This document shows positions 1 through 8,040 of a DNA stretch of 20,629 nt, piece by piece. The position numbers were made by a program, and so were the translations under genes. Under the pieces are notes generated by a model. That model ran no database searches and was not told the DNA's origin. It was given only the letters and a program-made list of their open reading frames with translations. Every line of letters starts with the position of its first letter. Position 1 is the stretch's first letter. Origin of the DNA: CAYNWK01 sp964400875 (GTDB taxonomy: Bacteria > Chloroflexota > Anaerolineae > Anaerolineales > UBA4823); NCBI GenBank assembly GCA_964400875.1, contig CAYNWK010000075.1, positions 1 to 20,629 on the forward strand, written 5' to 3'.

Positions 1-53
<53 letters not shown>

Positions 54-80
54 CAATGGATTGAAGATTTTAGAGAGTAG

Positions 81-118
81 ATTGCTGATTGAGCAGGGAG
101 TCAATCAGCAATTGTTTT
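81..118 (+). terminator. Hairpin between tRNA-Gly and tRNA-Cys, terminator-like
   Basis: A perfect 12-bp inverted repeat (ATTGCTGATTGA at 81-92, TCAATCAGCAAT at 101-112) closes an 8-nt loop and is followed by the short T-rich run TGTTTTCT. It could be a weak terminator after tRNA-Gly or a processing hairpin between co-transcribed tRNAs. The stem is AT-rich and the T tract is interrupted, so termination may be partial. Confidence 0.5.
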
Positions 119-144
119 CTAAATCAACGATCTGCCATCGGTTC

Positions 145-215
145 GGCGACGTGGCCAAGTGGGAAGGCAAGGGTCTGCAAAACCCTGATCACGGGTTCGA
201 ATCCCGTCGTCGCCT
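145..215 (+). tRNA. tRNA-Cys (GCA)
   Basis: Complete 71-nt tRNA. The acceptor stem is GGCGACG (145-151) with CGTCGCC (208-214). The anticodon stem AGGGT/ACCCT closes loop CTGCAAA, so the anticodon is GCA (cysteine). The T arm is ACGGG-TTCGAAT-CCCGT. The discriminator at 215 is T, the known identity base for cysteine tRNAs. CCA is not encoded. It lies 91 nt after the glycine tRNA on the same strand, so the two probably form one tRNA transcription unit. Confidence 0.95.
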
Positions 216-227
216 CCTGAATGTCTC

Positions 228-261
228 AAAAGGAGTTCAAGCTTGCCTTGAACTCCTTTTT
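228..261 (+). terminator. Intrinsic terminator of the tRNA unit
   Basis: A long near-perfect hairpin (AAAAGGAGTTCAAG, short loop CTTGC, CTTGAACTCCTTTT) ends in a T run at about 257-261. It starts about 13 nt after tRNA-Cys and is the natural end of the tRNA transcript. Confidence 0.85.
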
Positions 262-435
262 ACTTGGGATTGAAAAAAATAGGAGTTACGCAGTTCGTCG
301 GGAAAGTGGGGGTATTTGGGCGGGTTAAGCCCCCTTTCTTCCTTCAAGTGGGTAAGTCCTAAAAAATAAGCCTCTCATTCGAAAGTATGAGTTCGAATCA
401 TCGTTTTCTCTGACGTAATTTAACTTCTTCGCCGC

Positions 436-441
436 TATACT
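436..441 (+). promoter_or_regulatory. Possible -10 box of the LysM-protein gene
   Basis: TATACT at 436-441 is a good sigma-70 -10 hexamer, about 110 nt before the LysM-protein start. No convincing -35 box is found at 16-18 nt; the nearest candidate is CTGACG with 20 nt spacing. If used, transcription would start near 448, just ahead of the three-way-junction leader. The rest of the 280-435 stretch holds a G/C-rich imperfect hairpin around 307-345 and a 7-bp palindrome (77 and 92 offsets: 377-383 / 392-398), with no gene. Confidence 0.35.
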
Positions 442-454
442 GCAAAATGAGTAA

Positions 455-506
455 GGTAGCAGCGGGATTCTTGGGAATCGGGACGGCGCTGCCTGTCCTG
501 CTAACC
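455..506 (+). ncRNA. Structured 5' leader (three-way junction) of the LysM gene
   Basis: Between the candidate -10 box and the LysM start the RNA can fold into a compact three-way junction. P1 is GGTAGCAG (455-462) with CTGCTAACC (498-506, one bulged A). P2 is GATTC/GAATC (466-470/475-479). P3 is GGGACGGC (480-487) with GCCTGTCC (491-498). A further short hairpin CCAG/CTGG follows. The 3' piece CTAACCACGGAAGC recalls the 3' end of c-di-AMP (ydaO-type) riboswitches, which often precede LysM cell-wall genes, but the conserved 5' ydaO blocks are not visible. It is left unassigned. Confidence 0.35.
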
Positions 507-555
507 ACGGAAGCCCAGTAAATAGACCTGGACTACAGTTCGTCGGAGAAAAAAT

Positions 556-1449
556 ATGTATACAACGAACGTCACTCAAAGCCTCAAGCGCAACACCCTC
601 AGAGCCGTCGCCGTGATCCTGATCATGGTTTTCTTGCTGGCTGCGCTGCCCAGCAGTTCCCTGGCGGCGACCGACCCGAAATGCGCCTCAACCTACACGG
701 TTAAATCCGGCGACAGCCTGAGCCAGATCGCCAACAAAAACGGCGTATCCTGGCTGGCGATCGCCGAGGCCAACAACATCAAGTCGCCGTACATCATCTA
801 CAGCGGCCAGAAGCTGTGCATCCCGGCGAGTTCGAGCACCGGCAGCGGTTCGGGCGGCTCGACCGCCAGCACCTTCTCGACCTCTAAAAGCGGCAGCGAC
901 CTGACCGTCACAGTGTCCAGCTTCCCCGCCTACAGCGTCTATTACGTCAAGGTTGACGACGCCAGCAAGGCCGGCTTGAACTGGTACAAAGTGGGCGTTC
1001 TGCGGGTGAGCAAAGATAAAACCGCAAAGGTGACCTTTTCGCTGCCGTCGGGCATTAAGAGCGCCAGCTCCCTGAACGTGTGCCTGAAGAACGTCTACAC
1101 CGACGGGCTGGTGTGCGCCGACCCCACCTTGAGCCGGGCCGGTGACAGCAAGGACTCAGACACGGGCGGCTCGGACAAGGACGGCAGCTTCAGCGCCTCG
1201 TTCACCAGCGACAACCGCCTGACGATCAAGGCCTCCGGCTACCCGGGCAACAGCATGTTCTACGTCAAGGTGGACAAGGCCGGCAAGACCTTCGAATACA
1301 CCAAGATCGGCATGCTGCGGCTCAACAAGCAGGGCTCGATGACCGAGAGCTTCAAACTGCCCAAGGATTACGCGAAAGTACAGGGCGTCAACGTGTGCCT
1401 CAAGAACGTTGTCACCGACGACGTGCAATGCAGGCGGTTCAACCGCTAA
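556..1449 (+). CDS. Secreted LysM-domain protein with two C-terminal beta-type repeats
   Basis: 297 residues. A signal peptide (basic N-terminus, hydrophobic core about 16-33, likely cleavage after LAA near 38) sends it out of the cell. One LysM domain (about 46-90, YTVKSGDSLSQIA...) should bind N-acetylglucosamine polymers such as peptidoglycan; Cys43 and Cys88 flank it and could form a disulfide. After a Ser/Gly linker come two related repeats (about 113-187 and 210-292). Each carries YVKVD, a K.G.LR segment and NVCLKNV.TD...C, so each has its own Cys pair (176/187 and 281/292). The repeats have no family name I recognise, and no catalytic domain is present. The start is supported by GGAGA at 545-549, 6 nt before ATG. 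It probably acts as a wall-bound structural or adhesive protein. Confidence 0.88.
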   Translation: MYTTNVTQSLKRNTLRAVAVILIMVFLLAALPSSSLAATDPKCASTYTVKSGDSLSQIANKNGVSWLAIAEANNIKSPYIIYSGQKLCIPASSSTGSGSGGSTASTFSTSKSGSDLTVTVSSFPAYSVYYVKVDDASKAGLNWYKVGVLRVSKDKTAKVTFSLPSGIKSASSLNVCLKNVYTDGLVCADPTLSRAGDSKDSDTGGSDKDGSFSASFTSDNRLTIKASGYPGNSMFYVKVDKAGKTFEYTKIGMLRLNKQGSMTESFKLPKDYAKVQGVNVCLKNVVTDDVQCRRFNR

Positions 1450-1470
1450 AACCACCCATCTCCTCCTGGG

Positions 1471-1507
1471 AAGAAAAAAGCGCCCGAGGCTGACCAGCCC
1501 CGGGCGC
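1471..1507 (-). terminator. Terminator of the secreted repeat-protein gene
   Basis: The hairpin GCGCCCGaGGCTG / CAGCCCcGGGCGC (1480-1507) is followed, read on the minus strand, by CTTTTTTCTT (1479-1470). It lies 25 nt after the stop of the minus-strand repeat-protein gene. The plus-strand LysM gene converges on it, but on that strand the hairpin is followed by GTGCTTG, which is not a T tract. Confidence 0.8.
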
Positions 1508-1531
1508 GTGCTTGTATGGAGGGATCGTCCC

Positions 1532-3676
1532 TTACGGGCAGACCTCCAGGGTGACGTCGTCCACGAACATGCTGGTCACACCGCCGTAGCCGTTGTTGTA
1601 GGTGCCGAAATGCACCCGGATGGTCTCGCCGATGTATTCAGAGATGTCGTAGTGTTTGAAGTCCCACACCTGGTCGTCGCTGCGCTGCCACAGCAGCGTG
1701 TCGATCCAGTTGCCGTATTCATCCAGGATCAGCACGTACTGCACGTCGTTGTAGCCGGTGTCGCCGCTGTACGGGTAAACCCACAGCTTCAACGTGGCCG
1801 TATCGATGCTGTTCTTGATGGTGGCGTACTGGCCGGCGTCCGAGTAGCTGTAGGTGTTGTGCGCCGGGTAGTAGATGCCGGTGCGCATGGCGTAGTTCCC
1901 ATTACGCACCCGGATGGTCGAGTAGCCCGCCGAGAACTCGGTGGCGGGGATGTACCAGCCGGTGGTCTTTTCAAAGCCGCTGTTGGTGAGCGCATCGCTG
2001 CAGGCGCCTGGGAGTGGGGTGGCGCTCGGTAGGGGGGTGTTGGTGGGCAGCGGTGTGTTGGTCGGGATGGGTGTATTTGTCGGGATGGGCGTAATGGTGG
2101 GCGTCGGTGTGGGTCCCAGCGTGTCGCAGCTGTCGAAGCTCAGGTCGTCCAGGTACATGGAGGTGACGCCGCCGTATCCGTTGTTGTAGCTGCCGAAGTA
2201 GATCCGGATGGTCTGACCTTTGTAATAGGTCAGGTCGAAGGAGTTGAACTCCCACTTCTTGACGTTGCTGGTGAAGATCTTCACGTTCTCGATGAAGTTA
2301 TTGTATTGGTCGCGGATCGTGATGTACTGGAAGTCGTTGGCGTCGTCCGGGGACAAAGTCAGCGGATCGACGTTCATCAAGTTATCCAGGTTGACCGTGG
2401 TCGCGGCGCTGCCGGTGCTGGTTGGGTAGTACCACACCCTCAACAAGGCTTGCACCGAGTTGTTGGGCACCTTGACTTCTTGATAGGTCGAGGAGTAGCT
2501 GTAGATGTTATCCCCTGCGTCAACGATGCCGGTGCGCATCGAACGATTGCCGTTGCGCGGCTTGGCAGTGGAGTAGTTGGCCGGGTAGGGCGTCAGCGGC
2601 AGCACCCAGCCGCCGTTGAACTCGAAGCCGCTGTTGGAGAACAGGTCTTTGCAGGCGTCGGGCGCGGTTGGGGCGGTGATCTCTTCCGCGGTTTCGCAGC
2701 CCTGCAGCACAATATCGTCCACGTACATGCCGGTGGAGCCACCAGTGCCGTCGTTGTAGGTGCCGATCTGCAGTTTGATCTGCTGCCCGGCATACTTGCT
2801 CAGGTCAAACTCGTAGAAGCTCCACAGCTGGTCGTTGCTGCGGAACCACAGCAGCGTTTCCAGGGGCTCATCGTTGACCCCACCAGGGCCGAGCACCTGC
2901 ACGTACTGGGCGTCGTTGGCCTGTTCCGCAGCGACCATCTCCGCTGCGCTCAGCGCCGGCTGGAACTTCAGGCCCTGGGCGATGGCGTAGTTGGCCGGTT
3001 CGCCGGAGATGGGGTAGAGCCACAGCCGCAGGCGCACCTCGCCAGCGTTAGAAGGAACGCTGATCAGCGGGGATTCGATCCATGACTCGGTGTCGGTGAC
3101 CGCATTGGCTGCCGCCCCGCCGACGATCCCGGTGAAAGCTGCCTGACTGCCGGTGTGCGTCTGGTTGGCGGCGATGCTGGCCGCGGACAGCTTCCAGAAG
3201 CTGGTCCCGGCTTCAAAGCCGCCGTTTTCGATCAGGCTGCTGCAAGCGGACAGGGCTGTGAAGTCGTGGCCGCCGGTGTCGCCGGATACATTGGCATCGG
3301 ACATGCCCGGGAGAAACATCAAGTCCTCATTCGCCGGCGCGACCGCGTGCTCGCCTTTGCCGGTGACCTGCACGGCATAGTTGCCGTTCCCGTCGGTATA
3401 ACTGACCTGGCCCACGTCGTTGACCACCGCCACGTTGGCGACGGGCTGGTCTTGCACGTTCTTGACCTGCCCGAAGATCGTATAGGCGTGGTTGATGTTG
3501 AGCAGCGGCAGGAACAGGTCATTCCCCAACAGCGCTTTCAACGGGAGCGGGGTGGCTTGCCCCTCAGCGGGCAAAAGAGGGACGGCTGCCTGGCTCGAAA
3601 AGGCTACGCTGGTGACGTAGACCGATCCCACCAGGATGAGTATGACTACGATCAAACCTTTAGAGAAGCGTTTCAT
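1532..3676 (-). CDS. Secreted three-repeat binding protein with Thr/Pro linker
   Basis: 714 residues from the ATG at 3676, chosen because GGAGG stands 6-7 nt upstream; an in-frame start 51 nt earlier would put 17 extra residues before the signal sequence. The order is a signal peptide or anchor (about 6-27), a carboxypeptidase-regulatory-like beta domain (about 66-105, FGQVKN...VAVVND...YTDGNGNYAV), then three homologous repeats (about 145-327, 342-517, 559-713). Each repeat begins with Cys and N.GFE and ends with (Y/F)(V/L)DD...C. Repeats 2 and 3 are the closest pair (RNGN..MRTGI, FG.YNNGYGGVTSM). They look like carbohydrate-binding or MAM-like jelly rolls. A (TPxPTN)n linker (about 522-557) separates repeats 2 and 3. 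No enzyme motif or sortase signal is seen. It lies 37 nt after the diguanylate cyclase gene and is probably in one transcript with it, so a surface or matrix role is likely. Confidence 0.85.
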   Translation of the reverse strand: MKRFSKGLIVVILILVGSVYVTSVAFSSQAAVPLLPAEGQATPLPLKALLGNDLFLPLLNINHAYTIFGQVKNVQDQPVANVAVVNDVGQVSYTDGNGNYAVQVTGKGEHAVAPANEDLMFLPGMSDANVSGDTGGHDFTALSACSSLIENGGFEAGTSFWKLSAASIAANQTHTGSQAAFTGIVGGAAANAVTDTESWIESPLISVPSNAGEVRLRLWLYPISGEPANYAIAQGLKFQPALSAAEMVAAEQANDAQYVQVLGPGGVNDEPLETLLWFRSNDQLWSFYEFDLSKYAGQQIKLQIGTYNDGTGGSTGMYVDDIVLQGCETAEEITAPTAPDACKDLFSNSGFEFNGGWVLPLTPYPANYSTAKPRNGNRSMRTGIVDAGDNIYSYSSTYQEVKVPNNSVQALLRVWYYPTSTGSAATTVNLDNLMNVDPLTLSPDDANDFQYITIRDQYNNFIENVKIFTSNVKKWEFNSFDLTYYKGQTIRIYFGSYNNGYGGVTSMYLDDLSFDSCDTLGPTPTPTITPIPTNTPIPTNTPLPTNTPLPSATPLPGACSDALTNSGFEKTTGWYIPATEFSAGYSTIRVRNGNYAMRTGIYYPAHNTYSYSDAGQYATIKNSIDTATLKLWVYPYSGDTGYNDVQYVLILDEYGNWIDTLLWQRSDDQVWDFKHYDISEYIGETIRVHFGTYNNGYGGVTSMFVDDVTLEVCP

Positions 3677-3713
3677 GATTTCCTCCAATCCTGTGAGAAA
3701 AACGGTTCGAGGG

Positions 3714-6700
3714 CTATGTCTGGCCATTCTCCAGGGCGGTGACCTGGTTCCGCCCTGCGTGCTTGGCCTGGTATAACGCCTGATCAGCCCGGTTAATCAG
3801 GTCGGTTAAGTTTGCGATATCGCCATCGGTGCAGGCCAGGCCCGCGCTGATGGTAATGTTGACATCGCCGTACTCGGTTTGCAGGGGCAGGTTGACGATG
3901 CTCTGCAGCAGCCGTTCGGCGATGTGCTGGGCTGTGTGAATATCCGTATCGGGTAATAAAACCAAAAATTCTTCACCTCCATAGCGTCCGACCACGTCGA
4001 TGGCGCGGATCTTGCGCTTGCAGCGGTCCGCCAGGATGCGCAAAACCTGGTCGCCGGCGGCGTGACCGAAGGTGTCGTTGACGGTCTTAAAGTGGTCGAT
4101 GTCTAACATCATCACGGAAAAGGGGCAGCCGCTGCGCCTCGAACGTTCCAACTCCTGTTCGCCGATCTCTAACACCCCCCGGCGGTTGTACAAGCGGGTC
4201 AGCTCGTCGGTCACCGCCAGCTGCCGAACTTCCCGGTACAACCGGGCGTTCTCCAGCGCCGCGGCGACCTGGCTGGCGAAGATCCCACCTGCCGGGAGCA
4301 AGGCCACCTCCAGGACTTCCCCCCACAGCCAGAGTGTTCCGATCACGGCTTGCTCCGCGGTGAGTGGAAGGAAGAGCCAGCGGGTGTCCGCTGTGACGTC
4401 GATCAGCTTCGAGAAACGCCGCAATACCTGAGCAGGAAGCATGGGCACGGCTTGCTGCACAACCTGGGTGGAATCTTCCTCGAAAAGCGCCCGCCCGTGC
4501 TGGAGGATCTCTTGAAAGAAGGGGAATCTGTCCGGCGTGATGCGGTAATCCTGCAGCTTAATGCCGGCAAGCTTCTCCGCCAGCTTGACCGCTTTCGAAC
4601 TGAGCGACAGATAGCGGATCACCATTTCGTTGCCCTCCGGCAGTTTGACGGTGACCAGGCAGTTGATGCCGATCCGCTTTAATTCTGCGCCCAGGGTTTC
4701 CAGGACCTCGTCCGCATCGGAAGCAGCTTCGATGCGGGCAGCAATGCGGCCCAGGTCCATGATCAGGCGGTTGGCCTGGGAGAGCTCTTCGCTGCGGCTG
4801 CGCTCGACATCCAGCAGCTCCATCCTGGAGATCGCCAAGGCGATCTGTCCGGCGGCTTGCTCAGCCATGGCGATCTCGTCGCGGCTGAAGCTGCGCGGCT
4901 GCCGGAAGCTGACAAGAGCAGCGCCTAGTTTGCGGCCATCGGCAATTAATGGCAGGCCGATCATCGAACGTTCCGGGAATTGAGCGCTGAGGCGTGGGCT
5001 GATGTAGGGTGAATTAAGCATGTCTTCAGCGACCAGGACTTTGCCGGCTTTGAGCACCGAAGCAGTCATCGAGGTTTCCCCGGGCTGGACCTCGACGCTG
5101 GGGTAAGACTCCCGGCTGGGCCCGTAGGCCGCGGTCGGGACCGGCTGGCCGCTCGATTCATCCCACAGCGTCAGGTAGGCGCCGCTGGCGTCGAACAGCT
5201 CGCCCAGCCGATCGGCCAGCCGCTGGAGCAGGTTATGCAGATCCGGGGCGCTGATCGCCGCCCGGGTGATATCGTTGAGCAGCGCCATATGCCGAGCGTG
5301 ATGCTGCACCGCGGTGAACAGCCGGGCATTTTCGATGGCGACGGCAGCTTGTTGGGCAAACAAGTCGAGCAGGTTCAGGTCGGCAGGGGAAAATTGGTAT
5401 TCTGGATCGGATTGGACGACTCCAATAGCGCCCAATATTTGACCGCCGCTGACCAAAGGCACCGCGGCGACCGCATGCCAGGCGCCGGTGTCGTACTGGG
5501 GAGAGCGGCCATCCCATTGTGCGTAGTCCCTAACGATCACGGAATTGCACGATTGCACGGCGCGCCCCATGGCGCCTTCTCCAAGGGCCATGTGCGTGCC
5601 GTTGTAGTTCGGTCCCATGTTGTGGCTGACGACGATCTCAAGCGTTTCTTTCTCGGCGTCGTACAAGCCCAGGTCACCGCCGGTCGCCTCCAGCAACACG
5701 ACGGCGCGCTCCAGAATCGATTGCAGCAGCCTGGGCATATCCAGTTCGGCGGTGAGCTCGGTTATTGTGGCCCGCAAGGCGTCCAGTTCGTCGACGCGCT
5801 GGCGCCAGGCCTCGTACAGGCGGGCATTCTCCAGGGCGACGGCGGCCTGGTTGGCAAACAGCGCCAGCAGCTCTTGATCGGTAGCTGTGAAACGCCGCAA
5901 TTTCGCCTCGTCCAGCACGTGGATCACGCCGGTAACCTGTTCTTGCCAGAGCATGGGGACGCTGACCAGCGCGGTGAAGGGCTGGTCTCCTTCGTAGACA
6001 GTCGCCCTGCCCGACCACTGGCGGTAATCGTCTATGATCAGCGGCTTACCAGTCGAAGCCACCGTGCCGGCTGCGCCTTCGCCGTAGCTCAGCACGGTCC
6101 CCACGTAGTTACCCGGCGTGTTGTAGCTGACCGCACAGCGGACCTGGCGCTCTTCCGGTTCGCACAAGTACAGCCCGCCGCTGGTGCCGCCCAGCAGCCC
6201 GACGGCCCGCTCGACGATGGTGTTCAGCAAGGTGGCCAGGTCGTTGGCTGCCGTGATGTCCACCGAGATGCGGTGCAGCACAGCCAGCTCTTCGGCCCGG
6301 CGGCGCAGGCTAATATCGGATTGTACCCGCTGGATGCTTGCGCCCAGGGTGCTGGCGGCAGCTTTGAGCGCGTCCATCTCGATGGAAGACCACTCGCGCT
6401 CTTCCATGCATTCATCGAAGCCGATGAAGCCCCATAGCTCTTGCTGCACGAAGATCGGCACGATTACCAACGATAAGATATTCTGAGCGCGCAGCAAAGC
6501 CTGTTCGCTGGGCGGGAAGTCCCGTACGTGACCGTGCACCAGCTCCCCGCGCAGCAGCATGGACTCCATGCGGCCAAAGCCGCCGCTTTCCATGGGGAAA
6601 TTTTGCAAATCCGGGTTGTCGATCTCTGCTTTGATCCCCGGCGCGGCCCATTCATAGCGCTGGCTCATCAGCCGGACGCCCTCATCGTCGTGGTGGATCT

Positions 6701-8018
6701 CGAAGAGGTAGGCCCGGCTGGCTTTAGCCGCCTGTCCCAGGCGTTTAAGCACCTCCGGGATGCTCTCATCCAACGAAGCGGAGCGCAGCACCTGGTTGGC
6801 GGTAAAGCTGACCGCTTCCAGGATGGCCTCCCGGCGGCGCAATGAATCCTCAACGTGGACCCGATCGCTGATATCCCGCACCGCGGTCATGCGCACGACC
6901 CGGCCCTGGTACTGCATCGTACGGCCGCGCACCTCCACGGGGAAGCGGGAGCCGTCTTTTCTCAGCGCCATGACCTTGTACGTATCTTCAGCACCGTTGG
7001 CGATCTGGCGCTCGACCAGCTCGCGCCACTCGGGGGCGACGAATTCTAAGAGGCCCATGCCCTTGGATTGTTCAAATTGCTCGCTGCTCTGGTAGCCCAG
7101 CATCCTGGCCAGCTGCTCGTTGGCGTCGATCAACACGCCATTTTCCGAGATAGCGATCCCTTCGAAGGTCGCCAGGGAGATCTGGCGCAGCCGAGCCTCA
7201 TTTTCTCGCAGCCGCTCTTCCGTCCTTTTGAATTCGCTGACGTCGGTGTTGGCAAACATGCAGCCTTCAACCGAGCCGTCAGCGGCATAAACCGGGTACA
7301 TTCGGGAGAGCATAGAGCGCTGCGAGCCGTCCTGGCAGCGGTAAACCAGAGTCAGATCCTTAAAGGAGGTCCGCTTGGTGAAGACCTCGCCGACCATCTT
7401 TTGGACCGGCCGGCGCATATCCGCATCTCCGAAAAGCTGATCGAAGGCTTGCCCGCTCATCTCCCCCCGGTAGCCCAGCACCTTCTGGCAGGCGTGATTC
7501 CAGGTCAGGATCGTCCCCTGGCGATTGACTGAAAAAATGGGGTTGGGTGAATTCTCGACAGCCTGCCTGTTTCTGGCCAGGTTGGCCTGCAGAGCGGTTT
7601 CAACACCCTGGCGCCTGACCAGCTCGTAGCTCAGCCGATCACGCAGGTCCTTAAGGTATCCGGCAGATACGCCGCCGGCGATCAGGACCAAAAATCCGGT
7701 GCCTCCGCCGTGCAGCAGCATTTCACCCAAATCCTCCCCACCGCTCAAATAAAACAGCAAGAGGTTCAAAGCGATAGTGACCAGGCTGGTGATCAAACCA
7801 CCGCGTGCGCCGTACATCAGGCTGCCGGCGAGCACCGGTATTAACGAAAGCGCTCCTACACCGTATCCGGTGAGGAGCTGGTTGAGCAAGAGGTAGAGCA
7901 CTGCGTAGGCTGCCAGGCTGGCCGCCAGCAGCGCGGCTTTTGAAACGCCCCACACTCTACTCTGCGAGTCGAGGGCTTTGGAAGTCGGCGACGGCTGCTC
8001 GGCGGATAAATCTATCAC
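3714..8018 (-). CDS. Membrane-anchored PAS-GAF-GGDEF diguanylate cyclase
   Basis: 1434 residues, very large for this family. The N-terminus has about four membrane helices (about 27-120, resembling the KdpD-type DUF4118 bundle). Two PAS domains follow (about 152-265 and 275-388), then four GAF domains (about 400-565, 575-735, 745-905, 912-1070) and a more diverged GAF-like region (about 1085-1260). The C-terminal GGDEF domain starts at DELTRLYNRR (about 1271). Its active-site loop is GGEEF (1347-1351), so the enzyme should make c-di-GMP from two GTP. RAID at 1338-1341 is an intact RxxD inhibitory site five residues before it, so product feedback is expected. No EAL or HD-GYP domain is present. 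The start is GTG with only a weak ribosome site, and the gene sits directly behind a structured leader RNA. It is a multi-input sensor, likely controlling the secreted repeat protein downstream or surface behaviour in general. Confidence 0.93.
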   Translation of the reverse strand: MIDLSAEQPSPTSKALDSQSRVWGVSKAALLAASLAAYAVLYLLLNQLLTGYGVGALSLIPVLAGSLMYGARGGLITSLVTIALNLLLFYLSGGEDLGEMLLHGGGTGFLVLIAGGVSAGYLKDLRDRLSYELVRRQGVETALQANLARNRQAVENSPNPIFSVNRQGTILTWNHACQKVLGYRGEMSGQAFDQLFGDADMRRPVQKMVGEVFTKRTSFKDLTLVYRCQDGSQRSMLSRMYPVYAADGSVEGCMFANTDVSEFKRTEERLRENEARLRQISLATFEGIAISENGVLIDANEQLARMLGYQSSEQFEQSKGMGLLEFVAPEWRELVERQIANGAEDTYKVMALRKDGSRFPVEVRGRTMQYQGRVVRMTAVRDISDRVHVEDSLRRREAILEAVSFTANQVLRSASLDESIPEVLKRLGQAAKASRAYLFEIHHDDEGVRLMSQRYEWAAPGIKAEIDNPDLQNFPMESGGFGRMESMLLRGELVHGHVRDFPPSEQALLRAQNILSLVIVPIFVQQELWGFIGFDECMEEREWSSIEMDALKAAASTLGASIQRVQSDISLRRRAEELAVLHRISVDITAANDLATLLNTIVERAVGLLGGTSGGLYLCEPEERQVRCAVSYNTPGNYVGTVLSYGEGAAGTVASTGKPLIIDDYRQWSGRATVYEGDQPFTALVSVPMLWQEQVTGVIHVLDEAKLRRFTATDQELLALFANQAAVALENARLYEAWRQRVDELDALRATITELTAELDMPRLLQSILERAVVLLEATGGDLGLYDAEKETLEIVVSHNMGPNYNGTHMALGEGAMGRAVQSCNSVIVRDYAQWDGRSPQYDTGAWHAVAAVPLVSGGQILGAIGVVQSDPEYQFSPADLNLLDLFAQQAAVAIENARLFTAVQHHARHMALLNDITRAAISAPDLHNLLQRLADRLGELFDASGAYLTLWDESSGQPVPTAAYGPSRESYPSVEVQPGETSMTASVLKAGKVLVAEDMLNSPYISPRLSAQFPERSMIGLPLIADGRKLGAALVSFRQPRSFSRDEIAMAEQAAGQIALAISRMELLDVERSRSEELSQANRLIMDLGRIAARIEAASDADEVLETLGAELKRIGINCLVTVKLPEGNEMVIRYLSLSSKAVKLAEKLAGIKLQDYRITPDRFPFFQEILQHGRALFEEDSTQVVQQAVPMLPAQVLRRFSKLIDVTADTRWLFLPLTAEQAVIGTLWLWGEVLEVALLPAGGIFASQVAAALENARLYREVRQLAVTDELTRLYNRRGVLEIGEQELERSRRSGCPFSVMMLDIDHFKTVNDTFGHAAGDQVLRILADRCKRKIRAIDVVGRYGGEEFLVLLPDTDIHTAQHIAERLLQSIVNLPLQTEYGDVNITISAGLACTDGDIANLTDLINRADQALYQAKHAGRNQVTALENGQT

Positions 8019-8040
8019 GACGTTAATACCCGCTTTGGTT

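Noticed and set aside
377..400. T-arm-like sequence GAGTTCGAATC suggesting a tRNA fragment
   Set aside because: The flanks do not pair as a T stem and no acceptor or anticodon arm is present; it is part of a short ATTCGAA palindrome.
455..530. Possible c-di-GMP-I or cobalamin riboswitch
   Set aside because: The GCAAA...GGACGCAAAGC blocks of c-di-GMP-I are absent, and only a loose B12-box-like AGCCCAGTAAATAGACCTG is seen without the rest of that aptamer.
2010..2110. DNA repeat array (GTGTTGGT-like units)
   Set aside because: It encodes the Thr/Pro linker of the secreted repeat protein; low-complexity coding, not a separate repeat element. The same holds for 19700-20060.
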